Assembly: GCA_900555515.1 (NCBI GenBank)
Contig: USLO01000127.1
Coordinates: 1 to 5,029 of the forward strand
Direction of reading: 5' to 3'
Length of the DNA stretch: 5,029 nt
Source: an uncultured Collinsella sp.
GTDB taxonomy: Bacteria; Actinomycetota; Coriobacteriia; Coriobacteriales; Coriobacteriaceae
The notes below the pieces were generated by a model that saw nothing but the letters and a program-made list of their open reading frames with translations, did not search any database and was not told the origin of the DNA. This document shows positions 4,508 through 5,029 of the stretch, one piece after another (the first letter of the stretch is position 1; every line of letters begins with the position of its first letter). A program made the translations under genes and the position numbers.

Positions 4508-5029
4508 CTTCCAAACTGCGAGCGCGGCGGTGCCCAGTACGATTAGGGCGAGACCGATGGCGCTGCGCCGTGAGAGTTTTTCGTTGAATGCCAAGCGCGC
4601 AAATAGCACCGATACGACAATCGATAGTTTGTCGATCTGCACCACGACACTCACCTGGCCTGCAGCGATGGCATAGTAATAGAGCAGCCACGATGCTCCA
4701 GTCGCGATGCCCGATGTTGCGAGAAATGTGAGTTCGCGCCGGTCAACGTGCGCGACCTGCTCCAGTTTTCCCTTGGCTGCCACGATTGCCCATGCCATAA
4801 CCAGTACCACGCAGGTGCGGATTGCCGTGGCCAGGTTTGACCCGACGCCTTCGATGCCGATCTTGGCGAGGACGGAGGTGAGTGCCGCGAACACGGCGGC
4901 GCCGAGGGCGTAAGCGAGCCAGGTTAGGTCTTGCTGCTGCTCGGGTTCGGCGGACTGCTTCTTCTCGATCATTAAAAACGTGCCGAGGGTGATGACAGCG
5001 GTTCCCACGAGCTTAACCGCAAGGTTGCT
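4505..5029 (-). CDS. EamA/DMT-family transporter, C-terminal part
   Basis: The frame is open to the right edge, so this is the last 174 residues of a longer protein. It contains a full EamA (10-TMS DMT superfamily) domain: helices near 35-54, 65-85, 100-120, 124-145 and 155-172. Characteristic segments are LTSVLAKIGIEGVGSNLATA, IRTCVVLVMAW, SGIATGASWLLYYYAI and VVVQIDKLSIVVSV, followed by the typical FNEKLS and IVLGTAALAV end. The first 24 residues (LAVKLVGTAVITLGTFLMIEKK) look like the last helix of a preceding EamA domain, joined by a Gln/Glu-rich linker (about 25-33), so the complete protein is probably a tandem two-domain transporter. It should export or import a small metabolite across the cytoplasmic membrane; the substrate is not predictable. 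The GTG at 5008 is not taken as the start because it would cut through that helix. Confidence 0.85.
   Translation of the reverse strand, partial: SNLAVKLVGTAVITLGTFLMIEKKQSAEPEQQQDLTWLAYALGAAVFAALTSVLAKIGIEGVGSNLATAIRTCVVLVMAWAIVAAKGKLEQVAHVDRRELTFLATSGIATGASWLLYYYAIAAGQVSVVVQIDKLSIVVSVLFARLAFNEKLSRRSAIGLALIVLGTAALAVWK

Noticed and set aside
1..5029. CRISPR array, tRNA, rRNA, insertion sequence or phage-like genes
   Set aside because: No regularly spaced repeats, cloverleaf, rRNA blocks, transposase motifs or terminal repeats were seen on reading.

Overview
The window looks like a piece of chromosome from a GC-rich, Gram-positive, probably anaerobic bacterium. The closest fit I can suggest is a gut actinobacterium of the Coriobacteriia (Collinsella-like). 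This rests on GC-rich codon use, purine-rich GGAGG/GGGGG ribosome binding sites, and a gene set typical of such organisms: a MalY/PatB-type lyase, a flavodoxin-ferredoxin (EFR1-type) protein and a small PPOX-fold flavoprotein. The taxonomic call is inference; there is no rRNA or marker gene here.

Layout. Positions 1-402 (+) hold the C-terminal third of a PLP-dependent aminotransferase/C-S lyase whose start lies outside the window. It converges on a PPOX-fold protein (499-978, -), with a 10-bp-stem hairpin between them. A 258-bp divergent intergenic region (979-1236) separates that gene from a rightward set of four genes. It contains two perfect 7-bp inverted repeats built on the same ATTGT/ACAAT core, the best candidate regulatory region in the window. 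The rightward genes are a two-helix K+-channel-like protein (1237-1662), a LOG-family Rossmann-fold phosphoribohydrolase (1699-2232), a ClC-superfamily protein of the YfeO-like branch (2358-3662), and a flavodoxin/2x[4Fe-4S] protein (3698-4489). The last converges, 15 bp away, on an EamA/DMT transporter (4505-5029, -) that runs off the right edge.

How the genes may work together. Channel and LOG are 36 bp apart and probably co-transcribed. The ClC gene has a good -10 box (TACAAT) of its own in a 125-bp gap, and the flavodoxin-ferredoxin gene follows it by 35 bp without a visible terminator. A cation channel and an anion channel-like protein on the same strand suggest a link to ion balance or membrane potential, but the sequence does not prove it. 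No mobile element, CRISPR array, tRNA or rRNA was seen. I see no clear new multi-gene system. The most noteworthy points are the paired ATTGT operator-like repeats and the ClC protein that lacks the gating glutamate and carries an acidic linker.
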